A stretch of 64,000 nucleotides of DNA from Oxytricha trifallax (GCA_000711775.1 ARYC01017658.1:25058-89057), one strand, 5' to 3'; counted from the stretch's first letter, positions 44,136 through 57,041 are shown. The notes: generated by a model from the sequence alone, not told the origin. Numbers and translations are program-made.

Positions 44136-46240
44136 TACAAATAAATTAATACTATATGATTAGTGTCAATAATTGATATTAATTTTTTTAAAAATATAAA
44201 TGAATTATATAACTCATTGATTTATTTCTGCAATTTGAATATTCAAAAAAATCTTGAAAAATGTTGTTGACAATGTTCAATTGATTAAGTACATCACATA
44301 GAGAATGCTCAAGTTTGTTTTCCCATTATTTTTAAATTCATGAAATAGGAAGAAGCTAACTTAGCAGTTTTACATTGTGATATTTTTAAGGGTTGAGTTT
44401 TCAATTGGATTGCTTACTTCACTTAATTCATCAAACCTTATGATTTGTGAGTCATTCTTCATATTATCACTATATGCTAATCAGTCAAATGTTGAATTTT
44501 CTATTATAAGTATTTAGTTCATTCCAATAGGTCTACTTAATAGCTATGTTAATTATTACTTTCATTTATCAAAAACTGAGTTAGTGATGGCTAGTTTCTA
44601 AAACCCTTGATCTTATTGAATCACTAAAATCTTGAATAATTAAAATTATTTTACATTAGTTAGAGTAAATACGGTTCACTGAGAAGTACAAATTGTTAAA
44701 TACTTAAGATCTTGTTTTCGGAGTGGTTGCATACTTAATGAAAAATAGGGTATTTTTAGTCATGGAAACTGTAAAGACAAACAATTAAATTCTATTGATT
44801 TTTTATTGGCTACTTACGAGTAATGTTTATCATTGTCCAGTATTCAAACTAGAAGTCTTTGTCAAACATAATCAATACAATTGACCTTGCTTCACAATTT
44901 ATGAAAGCTAGATTTTTCACATAGAGAGTATTTAAAAGCCACGAAATAATTAGAACTAATATGATTAAAAAGCGCCAACTGAGACTTCTTTTTAGTGAGA
45001 TTAGTTATAACTTAGCTTTAATTTCCACTATTAAGTATCAAGAATGTAGTTATAGACTTAATGTTTTCAGAATAAAGATTTTCAAATATGCAGAAATTTT
45101 TCTTTTATTCACGTCAGATTTTTTAGTGCATGTAAAAGAATATTATAGACAAGGATCACTTATTTAAGCATCCGATGTGATATAAATATTTCTGAAAATC
45201 ATAATTTTATTTAAGTTTGTCTTTTGAGAAGGAGCACTGTGAAGGAGTGTCGACTACCAACTATTATTAATTTGCATTATCAGCCGAAGAGTAAGATCTG
45301 AAAGTTGAATTTTTGATTTTTATATTGTTTAATGATACTATTGAGATATGAGAAAGCCACACCGTAAGCTTTCTCCCTCCTTTTACCACTATGTAATTAA
45401 TGTAGATATCTCCCTTATAAGTATTATTTGTCAAAATTTTACAATCATATTGCAAAAACAATGCCTTCATTAATCCAATCAGTAATCATCGTTGAATTAT
45501 TCATAATGAAATTAAGCGGACTTATTGTTCTCAATAATATTCTATAGAGATTGAATGTCACTTTCTATATTTAATTGTAAGAATTCATGGATCACTTACT
45601 CTAAATTCAATGAGTCTATACTAAATGTCCCACAAATAAAATGGTCTTTTGTTTACATTTTTATTTCATGATCATCTAAATATATTAAAAAGTAAAATCA
45701 GATATTACTTTAGAACCTGAAATTAACGATTGAAACTGAGCTTTTATTCTTACAAATTCCCATCTTTAACTAATAAAATTCAGTTAATTCTGAGATAAAT
45801 TTCCACTACTTAACTAATATGCATTCTTAAAGGTTTCTTTTATTATGTTGAATTTTGTGGATTTCGGGATTTTAAAAAATATTTCGACCTTTGTTGAAAA
45901 AGATATCCTAAAGATACCCTGAAGATACAGTGAAGATATCTTATAGAGATTACTATTGCAACAACTTGGGACACTGCGCAGGAAAAGAAATGAAGAAATG
46001 ATTAAAAATAATAATATTAATTGACTCCAAATATATTAATTGCAGTAACTGTTAGTAATAATGTTAATCACATAATGTTAATCACATAATGTTAATTTAA
46101 GTTTAAGGCAGTTATCTAAATAGGCATATAATTTGATCTGATCATTTTTTCTAAATAGTGGCTGTTATATATTTAAAAGATTAGTTTTGTATTTCTATTT
46201 TGCATTTTCCCCATTTTGAATGTATTTTTATTTATACTAT

Positions 46241-47458
46241 GTTTTATAAAAACAATTTTAAGATTTAATATCAAAATCAAAATCCAGGATTTGAAAAAAA
46301 TTGGCACCATAAAATCACAGTAAATTTAAGGCAATGTATTTTTTTTAAAATCCACGTGCATTTGTGAGGAATTCTCCGGCTTCTAAGGGAGATTTTTACT
46401 TTTAAATTTAATTTTTTTATAGGATAAAATTTATCGATAAAGAAATGATTTAGTGGTTAGAATTAATTTAATCAATGTCAAGTTAAAGTTCTTATGTAAA
46501 TATTAGCACTACCTTCAATAAAAAAAGAAACATTAATCCTTTTGACTGCACATTATTTGTAATGCTTTGAAATTATACTGTTTTTATAAGAAGTAAAAAC
46601 TCTAAGATAGAATATGACTTATTTAAAGCCCTCTGAGATTCGAGAATTTTCCATAGAAGTCCTTTAAAATTTATCAATCTCATAACAAAGAACAAAAAAT
46701 ATCTTAAAAAGTCTCTCGTAAAGGCATGTTTTGCATAATTGACTATTAAAATTTTGATTAACTTACAATATAAAAAGTTTGAAAATCTAATAAAAAGAGT
46801 ATCTTAATTGGAATAATACAATTAGAATTCTATTCATTTGATTGATTAAATAGATTACACCTAAACTAATATATTTGCTTTTACTCAAGAAAAAAAGGAA
46901 GAAGAATTATTAAATTGGATTGGGTTCATTGTTATTATGATATTTTTATTAACTTAGCCAAAGCTAACTGCACAAATACACAGTAATTTAGAATATTATT
47001 AATTGAATGGTCTAATTACTACTGTATACAAACCTATAAATCATTAATAAAGTCTGATTTCCATTATGAAAATGATATTGATATTAAACACTTTAATTAA
47101 AACTAAACAAAATTCAATTGCATTCAAGCAATAATGATCCACAGACCAAAGTTAACCTATATAGTTTAAATCCAAAATTTATATGGGCACAATTTCTCCC
47201 TTGTACCATATTAATCAATAACAAAGTCAAATACAAATTTTAAAGTTAATATCTCAGGAAAAATATGAATTATTTAAGAAGTGCTTAGAAAGTAATAAAT
47301 TTTCAAAGCTTAATTAAAGGAAAAATAAAAAAAGAATTTCAAGTGTAAGAATTTTACAAATAAAATTAGCGTAGTAAAAACTAGAATATAAACTGTAGTC
47401 ATAATTGACAACCAATAAAAGTGCAGGTTTATTCAAAAACATTTCAATACCTATTTTT
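46241..47458. other. A/T-rich spacer
   Basis: Nothing recognised apart from scattered short inverted repeats; just inside element E's right edge GTTAATCACATAATGTTAAT is a short direct repeat (46060-46096). Confidence 0.45.
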
Positions 47459-48930
47459 CAAGTTGAAGCAGTTGATTGACAAGGCATGATAGAGAATTCC
47501 TGAGAGAAGTGTAAAAAGCCTTTTTTATCCATGAGATCAAGATCTTAGATATGGGACGAATACTATTTGACATGTTACTTCCTAAATAATAAAGGAATTT
47601 ATTATATCTTGTAATTAAATTACTTATTTGAGTGGCTTATTTTAGAGGTATTCCAAAACTTTCTTTTTATAAGTGCAAAAATATTCTCAAATGGAGCCAA
47701 ATAAAATTGATATAGACCAAAATAAGAGATTGGGATTTTGATTAATTTTAATTTGGGTTATGTCTAAGTACTTCAATGATAGGTCGCATTATTAATTTTT
47801 GAAGAACGAATTTATCTCGCCATTCCTTATCAATTAACTGCAAATAATTGCAGAGCTTAATCACAAAATACATAAAATTTAAACTATTGTTCTTCACAGA
47901 ATTCACAGTGATCATGAAATTTCCATCACTAAAGGCTGCAGCATTTATATTTAAACGGCTTATTTGCTTTTAAGATGTTGAAAATGTCTCTTTACCCACA
48001 TAGCTCCAGCCTTTTAAAGGAGCAATGTTGTGTTAAATACTGCTTTCATCAATGTTTTGTTATTACCTTTTCTTGAAATAAATAATTTATTTATGTTTTA
48101 GCTGCAAATTGATATTGAATTCTGGTTCTTAATGATATTGATTTATTGTCTTAGTAATAAATTCTTTTGTAGCTTAAACGCAACTTATTTTTAAGCAGTT
48201 TTGTATTTAATAAAGTGAATCCTTTCTCTTAAAGGTTTTGCATATCTTGCACTGCAATTATTTCAATGAAATGAACTCATTACAGTCATCAATCTGCTAT
48301 TTTAAATAAATGAAAATCCATCTACTCTATAGTCACACAGTATAATTTACTTTCTAGCTTTAACTTTTCTGAGCCATGTCTAGAATTTGACAAAATCTTA
48401 TTTGGCTTAAAGTATCTTATCTTGAATCTTTGACATATTTACTTTTTCGTAACTGACCTTTCCTTTAGCAGCTAAATATTAAAATCAGTGTCGATACTTT
48501 AAGTAAGATTAACTCTTTTCCCTTAATCTAATCTTACTGGTTTTATCGATTCCTGGTATATACTTCTTATATTTAATGCTTAATTTTCCTTTCTAGAAAA
48601 TGCTGTTTCATTGATAGTAGCCTTTAGATTTTAAATTATTTCCTTTAAAATTATACAAGAATCTCTTACTTTTGCAGATCATCTACAACTTTTGTTTTTC
48701 TATCTCTTATATGAATAAACACTGCTTTAGCAAGTAATTCTTCCAGATCATCCAACTCCAAAGAATAATTTTAAATTTCTTCAGGTAATAGCCCTTTTAT
48801 TAATTCTGTAGAATCCAATATTTCCCACAATTAATTGCTTTCTTAACCGCTTTATTCTAATGGCTTCTCTAATTCTTTTTGAAGTATAGTTAAATCCAAA
48901 CATTCTAGCTAGGCGAATACAGCATTTTAA
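47459..48930 (-). pseudogene. Tc1/IS630-type DDE transposase relic
   Basis: Minus strand. N-terminal Lys/Gln-rich frame ELLAKAVFIHIRDRKTKVVD (about 48700). Then LSYKRIYYQDNKSISLRTR and, after a TGA, IDESSI (first catalytic region, about 48050), LKGWSYVGKETFSTS, NINAAAFSDGNFMITVNSV. A frame change leads to NNATYH, where Asp-Asn-Ala is expected (Asp changed to Asn), then YLAPFENIFALIKRKFW with the third-position Glu near 47690. Order and spacing fit IS630/Tc1-mariner transposases. It is not close to the TBE transposase. No terminal repeats identified. Inactive by frameshifts, TGA and the changed Asp. Confidence 0.7.
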
Positions 48931-49454
48931 AAATTCCAAACTATTAGTTAGCTAATTATATAGCTCATCTCAATATTTAGAGGTACTTAGGAATTATCAT
49001 TTGAATTATGAGAGCTTTACGAATTATATATACTGCTTCCAGTCGGTATTAACTCTAAGAATGATCATATATCTTTCTATTATGACTTTTTCATTTATCA
49101 ATAATTATTCTTGTTAAAAAATTAATAATTTTAAGCCAAATGATTATTCTCTATATAGAATACCTTTTGACTTATGTTTAATATCTTAATGTATAAATTA
49201 ATAATTAATTAAATAATCCACAACAAAAAATCTCTTCAGGGTAAGTAGCATTATCCCCATCATCATTTTATAGACTCAAAATTGAATTTAAGATGGATCA
49301 CAATCTTTCTTATGTTAACGTACATTTAGTTCATGAAAAGATAGGTTCAAAGAAAGAGCAATATGACTTTCTCGTTTAGGAGTGAGCATATCTCCCTAGG
49401 ATGACTTGCTGTAACATTTACTATCACAAAGCAATATTAAACGGTCAGAAAGAG

Positions 49455-49483
49455 GTAAATTAATTCAATCCTAATTTATTTAG
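49455..49483 (+). other. 29-nt intron
   Basis: GTAAATTAATTC...TTATTTAG between two conserved-looking exon segments; removal keeps phase 0. It shows that very short introns are used here. Confidence 0.65.
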
Positions 49484-49793
49484 TACTTGAGAAGGTTTGA
49501 TGTAATAGTAGCTGCTGTTCCTTATAGAGAAGGGCTTACAGCTGAGGATTTCTTAGATTATTCTAGAGATAAGCCCTTACTGTTGGCCTTCTTGCTAGAT
49601 CAATGTGACTAGCTTTACTTAGATAAAAAGTGGATTTGTGATATTCTCCTTTCCCTTGACAAATATGGTATCAACAATATGATTTATAATGCATAAAAGA
49701 AGAGAAGATATCGATTGGATGACACTAATAACTTAATTGTTCACATTAAGCATGAATTTGCTTAAGCTTTGAGCGAGTCCTTGAGCTATAGTG

Positions 49794-49823
49794 GTAAACT
49801 CTTAAAACTTTATCTATTTTTAG
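49794..49823 (+). other. 30-nt intron-like block
   Basis: GTAAACTC...CTATTTTTAG. Removal leaves a 1-nt phase mismatch with the best downstream frame, so either a frameshift is present or the exact site differs. Confidence 0.4.
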
Positions 49824-49962
49824 TTTAAAAAGGGCACTCTGCGCATTTGATAAAATAATCTTCGCAAAGAAAAAGAAACTAGAGAGACTTAGAATAAGTA
49901 TAAATGAAGAACAGGCACAAAGAGGCAGCTTGTAAAATACTTTGAAGAGAACAAAAAAATGA

Positions 49963-51288
49963 GAGATAAATTTATTTACTTGAAATCACAAATAGATGAC
50001 CTCTCTTGATACAAATCGTTGGTTCATTAAGTACATTAGAGTTGTGTAATTGATAATTAGGGTAGAGTATTGTCTAACTAATAAAGTTCCTTAATGTAGT
50101 GAAGTATCTAAGCCATTGATTAATCATTTAAAAAGAGTTAAATTAATCTAAATTGCTTGATATCTAATTAAAAACTAAATAAATCTTCTTTATTGTTTAA
50201 TTGTCTTTTGCAATCATTGTTTTAGCCTTATAAGAGTTGCTTTTAAATAAGGTTGAGGTGCTTAAATCCTTTTACCTGTAATTCATCTATAGTGAGATTT
50301 GGTAACTGGAAACTCTTATTGTACTTTCAAGTTATTCGCAACTTATATTTGACTATTAATATTTTTCATCCTTACGCTTTGTTTGATCTCTTTAAGAATA
50401 TTTAGAGAAATTTTGAATATTTAAAATGACTATTAATAATAATCAAGAATCTTGGTATGTAATAATAATATTTTTTTAATAAATTTCATTGACGAGCTAA
50501 GTCTAAATTAATGTTTTTGACTTAGCTCATATAAATATATTAACTGTTTTTTACTCATATATTAACTTTCTTATTATAATACTTGATATAATATTTTTAT
50601 AATTTTGTTTTTATCCAATGATTATTACTTTATTTATAAGATGAGCATTATGAATGGCTACATTTGTATTTTAAATATACTAGAAATTTCAATATTATAA
50701 TTGCAGATAGTATTAATAAAACCATTGTTCATTTTAAGTAATTAAAAATTACACACAATATAATTCTATTTATAAATCATAATAAGTTTTAACTATTTAT
50801 GAATAATACCTATTTTTTATATCTATTCTTGATTATTTAATCATTCGCTGGAAATTGTAAGTAACTTTCTAATTGTCATCTTCACAAGCATCATAAGCGT
50901 CACTTTACAAATTTATATTTATGCAATTATTTAGTTTACAACGGCACTTTTTGGTTCAATTATTTCTTTATTACCTAAACCCATGCATTAATTAGAAGAA
51001 ATAACATTATGCTACACTTTCACTCTAGCAACAGATTTATCTTCTTAAACTACTTAAGCTTTATCCTCAGCATTTGTAACAGAGCTCTTGTGTTCTGATA
51101 TGGTTTAGGTTTCTTAGATTTTTTATCTCTGGAGTTCTTCTTTAAAAATAGTTAACTACTCTATTGAACTATGTTATGATAAGCGTTAATTTATACTCTT
51201 TTTAGAAAGGTAGTTTTTACTGTTTTAAGATGCAAGAAATTAATTTTCAATTTCAACTTCAAACTTATCCTAAACTATTGATTAGGTT
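49963..51288. other. A/T-rich spacer
   Basis: No gene recognised. The part near 50900-51250 is less A/T-rich and may hold the decayed 3' flank of the SecA-like relic. Confidence 0.4.
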
Positions 51289-54031
51289 TCAGGTTTGTTT
51301 AGAATAAGCTAGTTCATGCACCAAAGCGAGCAACCCAAAACTGTTTGGAGCATTGCAATGAATCTCATTTTCTAGGCACTACTGGTGAAGAGAGATAACC
51401 TGTTCAATTGTTTCCTTGGATCCTCGCTTATATATAATTTACTTGTAGGTCCCTTTACGATGTAATCTTCCCACTCTTCCAATTATTTGTTAAGTTAATG
51501 TTGTCGAAATGGCATATAACATGATAAGAAACAGACCGCCATTAAATTCAATTTCGTGATTCGTTTTAAGATCGGTACCTCTTCCTTATTATTCATTAAG
51601 CAGAAAAACTCCATACTATCCTTCTCCATTTTTGCTGGCAAATATTTAATCGAATTGTGCTTCAAGTTTTGTTCCTTTTCATTTTTTATTGAGAAATATT
51701 ATACTTGTAAGTACTTGATAAAGTAGCTTTCAATAGTTGAATAAGACTAATTGGCTACAATAATTACAGCAGTAAGCTTGCAATAATCAGCAGACAATTC
51801 AAAAATTCTCTTGCAAAATCTGCCTAGTTTGATGCTGCTAATTCTTATTCCAATCTTACTCTCTTATCTCATACTAATGAGTTCAATTAGAAAAGATTAT
51901 TTCTCTTGACTTTATGTAATTTGCAAACAATTTGTTTCTTTATGGCTTAAGGTTGATCCGGTAAATCCAGCTTATAATTTAGCGCAATTAAAAATATTTA
52001 ACTTTTTCTCCATTTACGAAATGCTCCCATCAAATAATATCCAATTATACTAATCAATAAGGACAATAGACTGACCACATATATCCAAGAATTCTTGATT
52101 TCCAAGTTAGCTCTCAAGATATTTTTGAGTTAAATAGTAAACTCCAGGTTTCTTCTCATACTGGTTTACAATTATGTTGAGGCTAATGCTTGTCACAAGT
52201 TGATCAAATTGCTTTTCATCTCTTAAAATCAAGAGATCATTTTTTCCCAATCAAAAAAGACAGGTAATTATGAGGACTTGGCATAAAGATCTGCTAATGT
52301 GGAGCAAAGTAAAGATTTTACATTCCCTACTCCGAATTAATAAAGCTAGATTTTGTGTCTTTTCAGAGTAGATAATTTAATGCCAGTTCTAAAGAGAGAG
52401 AAAGTCAAATCCTATATTTTTTAAAGCTTTAAAACTTAATTAGACATTTTAAATGCCTTATCTTGAATAAGCAACAATAACTCTTTTACAGGATCAGAGT
52501 CTTTATTGAGTCTTTTAAATTAATTTAAAAGCTTACCCTTTTCTTCCTCATAAAAATCTACAGTTTTATTTGGCACATGTAACAGTTAGTTTAGCTACGT
52601 AAAATTTGCTCAAAGACAATACTAAATTATATCTCTTCTTTATCTAACACCTTTCACTTAATATATACAAGCGAGGTTCTTTCATAATTCAGATATCTCA
52701 TCTAGTTTTGTAACCCAAAATGGATTTCTTAAATTTAACACTTGCGATAGCTGTTAGAGGAAGAGATTGAAATCTTCCTGATTTATAAAGTCCCATTTCT
52801 GAACAAATATTTCTCCCATCGTGCTTAAAAAGTTGTCTAGTTTTTATTAAGAGATGCACTTGAAATGCACAAATTTGTATAAAATCCTCGATGACATTGA
52901 TTGGCACACGCCGAATCAGTCTTAAGCCTTAGTCTTCTTTTAGTATCTAGATATATGACCTAATCAGACAAGCAAGGTATTGGGAACTAATCTTACTGCT
53001 TAAGAATCAATTTTGAAATATTTGAAAGTTCCTATCATCAATGGGATAATACCAATATTGGACTTGTCAAGCTTGAAAGTTCGTCTTAAAATTTTTGAAG
53101 ACAATCACGCTCGTTCATGAAGATATAATTTGAAAGGCCAAGTGCTTATTCTGTGTTTTGTCTTTATGCCAGAAGAATTAGAGCACTCTTAAGTAGGGTC
53201 TCATTTAACTCAATAATTCTCATATCAGTAGTAAAGCAAAAATGAAACAAAGAATCTAGTTTTTATTTGAAGATTTACTTGTGCTCATTGATTAAATTCA
53301 TATATGTTTCAAATCATAAACACGCAAAAATTTTCAGAGCAAGCACTTTTAAGATTTTGTATAAACTCTAGTAAGATTTAGCAATTTCTATTAAAAAACT
53401 TCCAAATCAATTCTTGTCTTTCATTAGATTTTAGTATCTTATATTTTCTAATATTGTTGGATGTGAGTTCAGATTGTATTTTAGCTCCGTAATTGACTTG
53501 AGAATTCAGAGAAAGTCTGTATGATCATCAACAAATTTCTGCTCGCCTTTAAAATCTATCATAACTGCCACTCTTTGGCTGCGCTTTTGATTGACAAGAA
53601 AGATCTATTAATGGTTTAATTGAAGCATCCTTTACTTATTTAGCAGTACTCTAAGTAGTTTTGTTTAATATGAATGTGCTAACAAATTTTGCTATATCTC
53701 TTGAGCCAATTAATGGCTTAAATTATTCCAGTTAAAGTATTTTACAAATGTTATAGTTGTGAATTGGCAAAATTAGCTTATCAAAGTCAATTAACTCAGG
53801 AAATTGAGCGCCATCATATTTTGTTCTTCTCACTTTTTTGATTAATTTTTATATAATTTCATCATTTTACTTTGTTTTCATCTCAATGAGTAATAGACTT
53901 TAAAGATCTACACTTTATTTTAGTTATTTATCATATAATCCTGTTAAAATTTTAGATTGTAGGTTCAAATAAAAGATTTTGCAATTAAGAGTTGACAATG
54001 GTTTTAAGATGGCAGGTTGAATTGATTTCAT
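51289..54031 (-). pseudogene. SecA-like DEAD-type helicase relic
   Basis: ATG at 54031 (MKSIQPAILKPLSTLN), a long frame to about 53520 with many TAA/TAG as Gln (RTKYDGAQFPELIDFDKLIL), then several broken segments. Helicase-type motifs: SIVLIDQYNWILFDG (Walker B-like) near 52060, LQAGFTGSTLS (SecA GxTGT-like) near 51960, GTDLKTNHEIEFNGGLF near 51580 (SecA motif-V-like GTD...GGL), and TQQIIGRVGRLHRKGTYK near 51460 (motif VI). C-terminus HELAYSKQT with TGA at 51289. Several frame changes and TGA codons disable it. SecA is the bacterial Sec translocase motor; related ATPase-like proteins are expected in ciliates, with unknown role. The P-loop segment was not found. Confidence 0.6.
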
Positions 54032-54272
54032 AATTTTGGCGAGTAATTTAGTTAACTTCAATATTTAAATTTAATATACTTAATTAAAAAACGCGCTCTT
54101 ATATTAATTTTTAATTGATTTTTGCCTTACTTAATTCAAAAATTGCCCCATTAGGAAGTCTTTTTCTCGATTTGAGTATCTGAGAAATCCTACTTTAGTC
54201 CGAGCTATTCCGTTAAGATTACATGGTCCTCAGGCGTGAAGTTCAAAACTAGGGATGTCATATTTTGCTGAG
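54032..54272. other. Short spacer before the tandem duplication
   Basis: No feature recognised; marks the left limit of homology with copy 2. Confidence 0.4.
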
Positions 54273-54515
54273 AATTATACAAGAAGAAATACTTAAAATG
54301 ACATGAAAAAAAAATAGGGGAAAAAATTTTCTAGTGTTTATATCTACTGCAAGATCAATGACTTATCTCAGACAGGATATTCCTCAGCTTGATAGGAATT
54401 TAAAATCTTAAGAATACCATAGTAAGATTTATTTGCTCACTGAGATTGTTTAAGAATAATTAAGACGACTTAATGGTAATAATTATAATCCTCTCAAATT
54501 TTAAATTAAAGTTAA

Positions 54516-55001
54516 GGGGGGAGGAAGTTTCCTCCACTGGTTTATGATAAAAAAAAATTTAGGGAAGTTTCCTGCACTTTTTTTTTATTTTTAATTTTTA
54601 TTATATTAATTTTGATAACAATTATCCACCAACTTCCGGACTAATTTAATTGATATATTTATACTTTATTTATTTATCAATTTGTCAATATCTCTATATG
54701 TATGAATTCTAAGCACCATCCCAGCACTATCTCGTTATTTTTAAATACCATTTCATCTAAGAACACTAAGGCATACTAGGCTGGACTGATCCACTTTGAA
54801 TATATCTTAAGTATTTTAGATGATTCCAAGTGTTTTCAATTCTATAAATTGTTATCTAAACTCCAACTACTACTCTTCTTATCATAACCTCATTATCCTA
54901 TTAATATTTAATGGTTCATAAAAATATAAAATTTTTTAATTAATGGAAAAATTATTAAATTTTACATAAATAAAAAAAAGTGCAGGAAACTTTCTCCCCC
55001 C
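54516..55001. mobile_element. G-tipped foldback/MITE 1 (486 bp), TSD AAAGTTAA
   Basis: Ends GGGGGGAGGAAGTTTCCT and AGGAAACTTTCTCCCCCC are inverted. Flanking AAAGTTAA at 54508-54515 and 55002-55009 is a perfect 8-bp target duplication. Copy 2 of the tandem repeat has a single AAAGTTAA (61767-61774) and no insert, a true empty site. A second inner inverted pair (GGAAGTTTCCTGCACTTTTT and its inverse next to the right end) suggests nested or rearranged ends. Confidence 0.9.
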
Positions 55002-55249
55002 AAAGTTAATAGATATTTTGCAGACTATACAGTTTTGAAGCTCTACCCTTCAACGATATTAGACCTGAAAGCTCTTGTGTTAAGGAATAAAGTAAAAGGA
55101 CTAATTAAAGAAGAAGTACTTAATTTTTTAAGAAAAAATAATAATTCGTTGAAACTTGAAAGCTTATATTAATTTAGATGACTTAAATATTCATTTCCTA
55201 GATTCTCTTTAAATTTTACTCATGTGAGTTTATATAGAAAAGGATTATT

Positions 55250-55349
55250 GGATGGGGTGTACAATTCTGGAATTTTTTGAAATTCCAGCACCATTCTTGA
55301 ATTCCAGATTGGTGAAAAAAGTGGAATTCCAGAATTGTACACCCCATCC
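55250..55349. mobile_element. 100-bp hairpin MITE 2, TSD GGATTATT
   Basis: Perfect 25-bp terminal inverted repeats (GGATGGGGTGTACAATTCTG plus GAATT at the left). Flanking GGATTATT at 55242-55249 and 55350-55357 is a perfect 8-bp duplication. Copy 2 keeps one GGATTATT (near 62015) without the insert. Non-coding. Confidence 0.92.
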
Positions 55350-56492
55350 GGATTATTATATTCTTGCTGCTGAAGTTTTTCTTTGCTACTATTAAAATCC
55401 TTTTCCAAGTATAATTCCAACTTAGTCTTACAAAGCTATTACCTAGAAAATATATAGGCTAAACTATTCCATCTTTATCATTCAAGCAATTTTCTCCAAA
55501 TTATTTAAATTAAGATACATTATTTCATATATAAAAATTCTAAATAAAGTGTAATTTATTGTAAAATATTAAGTGGCATTATTTTGTTAGCTAATATTAA
55601 TTCAATCAAAATTCTAATTCTAAATACAGCTTTATCAAATCAAATTTAATTTAATTATTTTTGATTTTCTCAAAATTTAATTGATTCTCAAGCTAAAATT
55701 AAAAATAATTTTTAATTAATTGTAGTTTAATATCAATTAAGGGTTTTTATTTAAATCTGATTTATCAATTATATTAATGCAAATATGACTATAAAAAACT
55801 TAAACAATCAAAAGATATTTATTATAATTGTTCATTGGCTGATAATTAAAAGATATTAATTCATTATTGTTTTGAACTAGTAAGATTATTAATTAAAACA
55901 TTTATGAAGGAAATATGCAATACTAATTGAATAAATAATTTGTATTGAGAATATGGCAATTACTTATGGGGATTATGAGAAGTATATTCTTTTGAGATAT
56001 ATATGTTTCAAGTAAATAAGGGGAACTCATGAGTTTTTTTTTTACACTATTAACAAACTGAATTTATTAGACTTTTGCTATGGAATTAAATAAACGAGAA
56101 TTTACGGTTGTTTACCTCCTGGAAATCATTGAATATTTTTGCAGTTAAAAAGTGATATGGGTCTCCAACGCTAGATGTACAAGAGTAATCTATTGACAAG
56201 AAAAGTAAAAAGAGATTTATTTTGATTTTTTTAAAACCCGATTGATTGGGATAAGTATCATGCTAATTAATGTAGGAGTTTTATTAAGATCCTAATCAAA
56301 TTTCAGAAATGTCCTCAGATTGTCCTAATTAAAGTTTATATATAATTTCTGCTTAACTACCTAGTTAATTATAGTTTTATATACACAATATTAAGAAGTG
56401 AATAACAATAATATGAATATTAATTTATATTTGAAAATCCCTTTAATAAAATATTCATACTTTTATCAAATGTTAAGTTGTACATAAAAGTT

Positions 56493-56897
56493 GGGGGGGG
56501 GGGAAGTTTCCTGCCCCAAAAGGTAGTTTCCTGTCCCCAACATTAAATTTTATGTTTTGCAATAAATTTAATAGAAACAAATTAATTTCAATTTCAATAA
56601 CCATAACCATGTACTATACATCATTAATTATTATATAATTTTCAAGGTACATAATTATTCGTAATCAAATTATATACTGACAAGGCTAAAATAAGTGTTA
56701 TTTTTATTAATTAATGTAATTTTAATTAAATTCATTATCAAGGAAGAAATGATATTTGAAGCATAATTGATGATAAAGATTCTTTGAAAATAAAAAAATA
56801 CATATTTTTATGTATGGGGCAGGAAACTACCTTTTTGGGGCAGAAAACTTCCCCCCTTGGGTGCATATAAAATTTTAGAGCAGGAAACTTCACCACC
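56493..56897. mobile_element. G-tipped MITE 3, copy 1 (405 bp)
   Basis: G-run followed by AAGTTTCCTGCCCCAAAAGG at the left; two inverted matches at the right (GGGGCAGGAAACTACCTTTT and GAGCAGGAAACTTCACC). Left duplication TAAAAGTT, right decayed TAAACTTC. Present in both tandem copies, so inserted before the duplication. Confidence 0.8.
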
Positions 56898-57041
56898 TAA
56901 ACTTCTAGAGAGAAAAAAACAATCAAAACCCCAAAACCCCTTATGAGAATTATAAGTGCTTTGATTTATAAGGAATTTGGTAGGGATTGAAGTTATTAAT
57001 AGCTTTTAATGTGAAATATATAGTAAATGAATTTAATTTAA

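Larger units (their letters stand above)
39990..45860 (-). pseudogene. Ciliate beta-helix / Cys-rich / multi-TM surface protein, decayed
   Basis: Read 45.8 to 40.0 kb with TAA/TAG as Gln. Parallel beta-helix region with Asn/Ser/Thr/Gly ladders: NNIKIKNSTFRSYSSADN, YNSSFTSSFAKEGGLFF, ENCTFIYNQIMNGIYYLENN, SNITINFSTFVNSTAQVLN, ALNEGGAFSFNNY. Then NFSKDNYAPYGSNFSGYP and a Cys-rich module (RCYICG, CPAHSYCQGED, NKGYYRTSYY, LCDFGYGG) at about 40.95-41.33 kb. Then a membrane segment GIFVALVIALILLCW near 40.85 kb and EYWLQTDLEIKCWEGSH near 40.35 kb. This order matches large ciliate surface proteins with pectin-lyase-like repeats, EGF/furin-like Cys repeats and several C-terminal membrane helices. Numerous TGA codons and frame changes: pseudogene. 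It lies entirely within the inverted repeats of element E. Confidence 0.7.
39600..46240. mobile_element. Element E: 6.6-kb element with ~345-bp terminal inverted repeats
   Basis: Left repeat about 39600-39945, right repeat about 45893-46240, inverted and roughly 85-90% alike. From outside in they carry A/T-rich sequence, TATTTGGAGTCAATTA, CTAGCGCAGTGTCCCAAGC, and GATATCTTCACTGTTTCTTC-type repeats. The CGCAGT block and ATATCTTC repeats lie at the same distance from the end (~240 bp) in foldback D. The interior is almost filled by one decayed minus-strand gene for a surface protein; no transposase was found inside. Long repeats recall foldback or Maverick-like elements, but class is unknown. 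No target duplication fixed. Confidence 0.65.
49293..49962 (+). pseudogene. Hypothetical gene with two ~30-nt introns
   Basis: ATG at 49293: MDHNLSYVNVHLVHEKIGSK, an in-frame TGA near 49381, then YLPRMTCCNIYYHKAILNGQ up to a 29-nt intron (49455-49483, GTAAAT...TTTAG). Splicing continues in frame as YLRRFDVIVAAVPYREGLTA and EDFLDYSRDKPLLLAFLLDQ, with TAG and TAA as Gln. A 30-nt intron-like block follows (49794-49823), then ALCAFDKIIFAKKKKLERLR to TGA at 49960, offset by one nt from the spliced frame. Family not recognised. In-frame TGA and the offset suggest a lightly decayed gene. Confidence 0.55.

Noticed and set aside
39600-46240. Element E as a Maverick/Polinton
   Set aside because: Length is too short and no polymerase, integrase, ATPase or capsid-type coding was seen.
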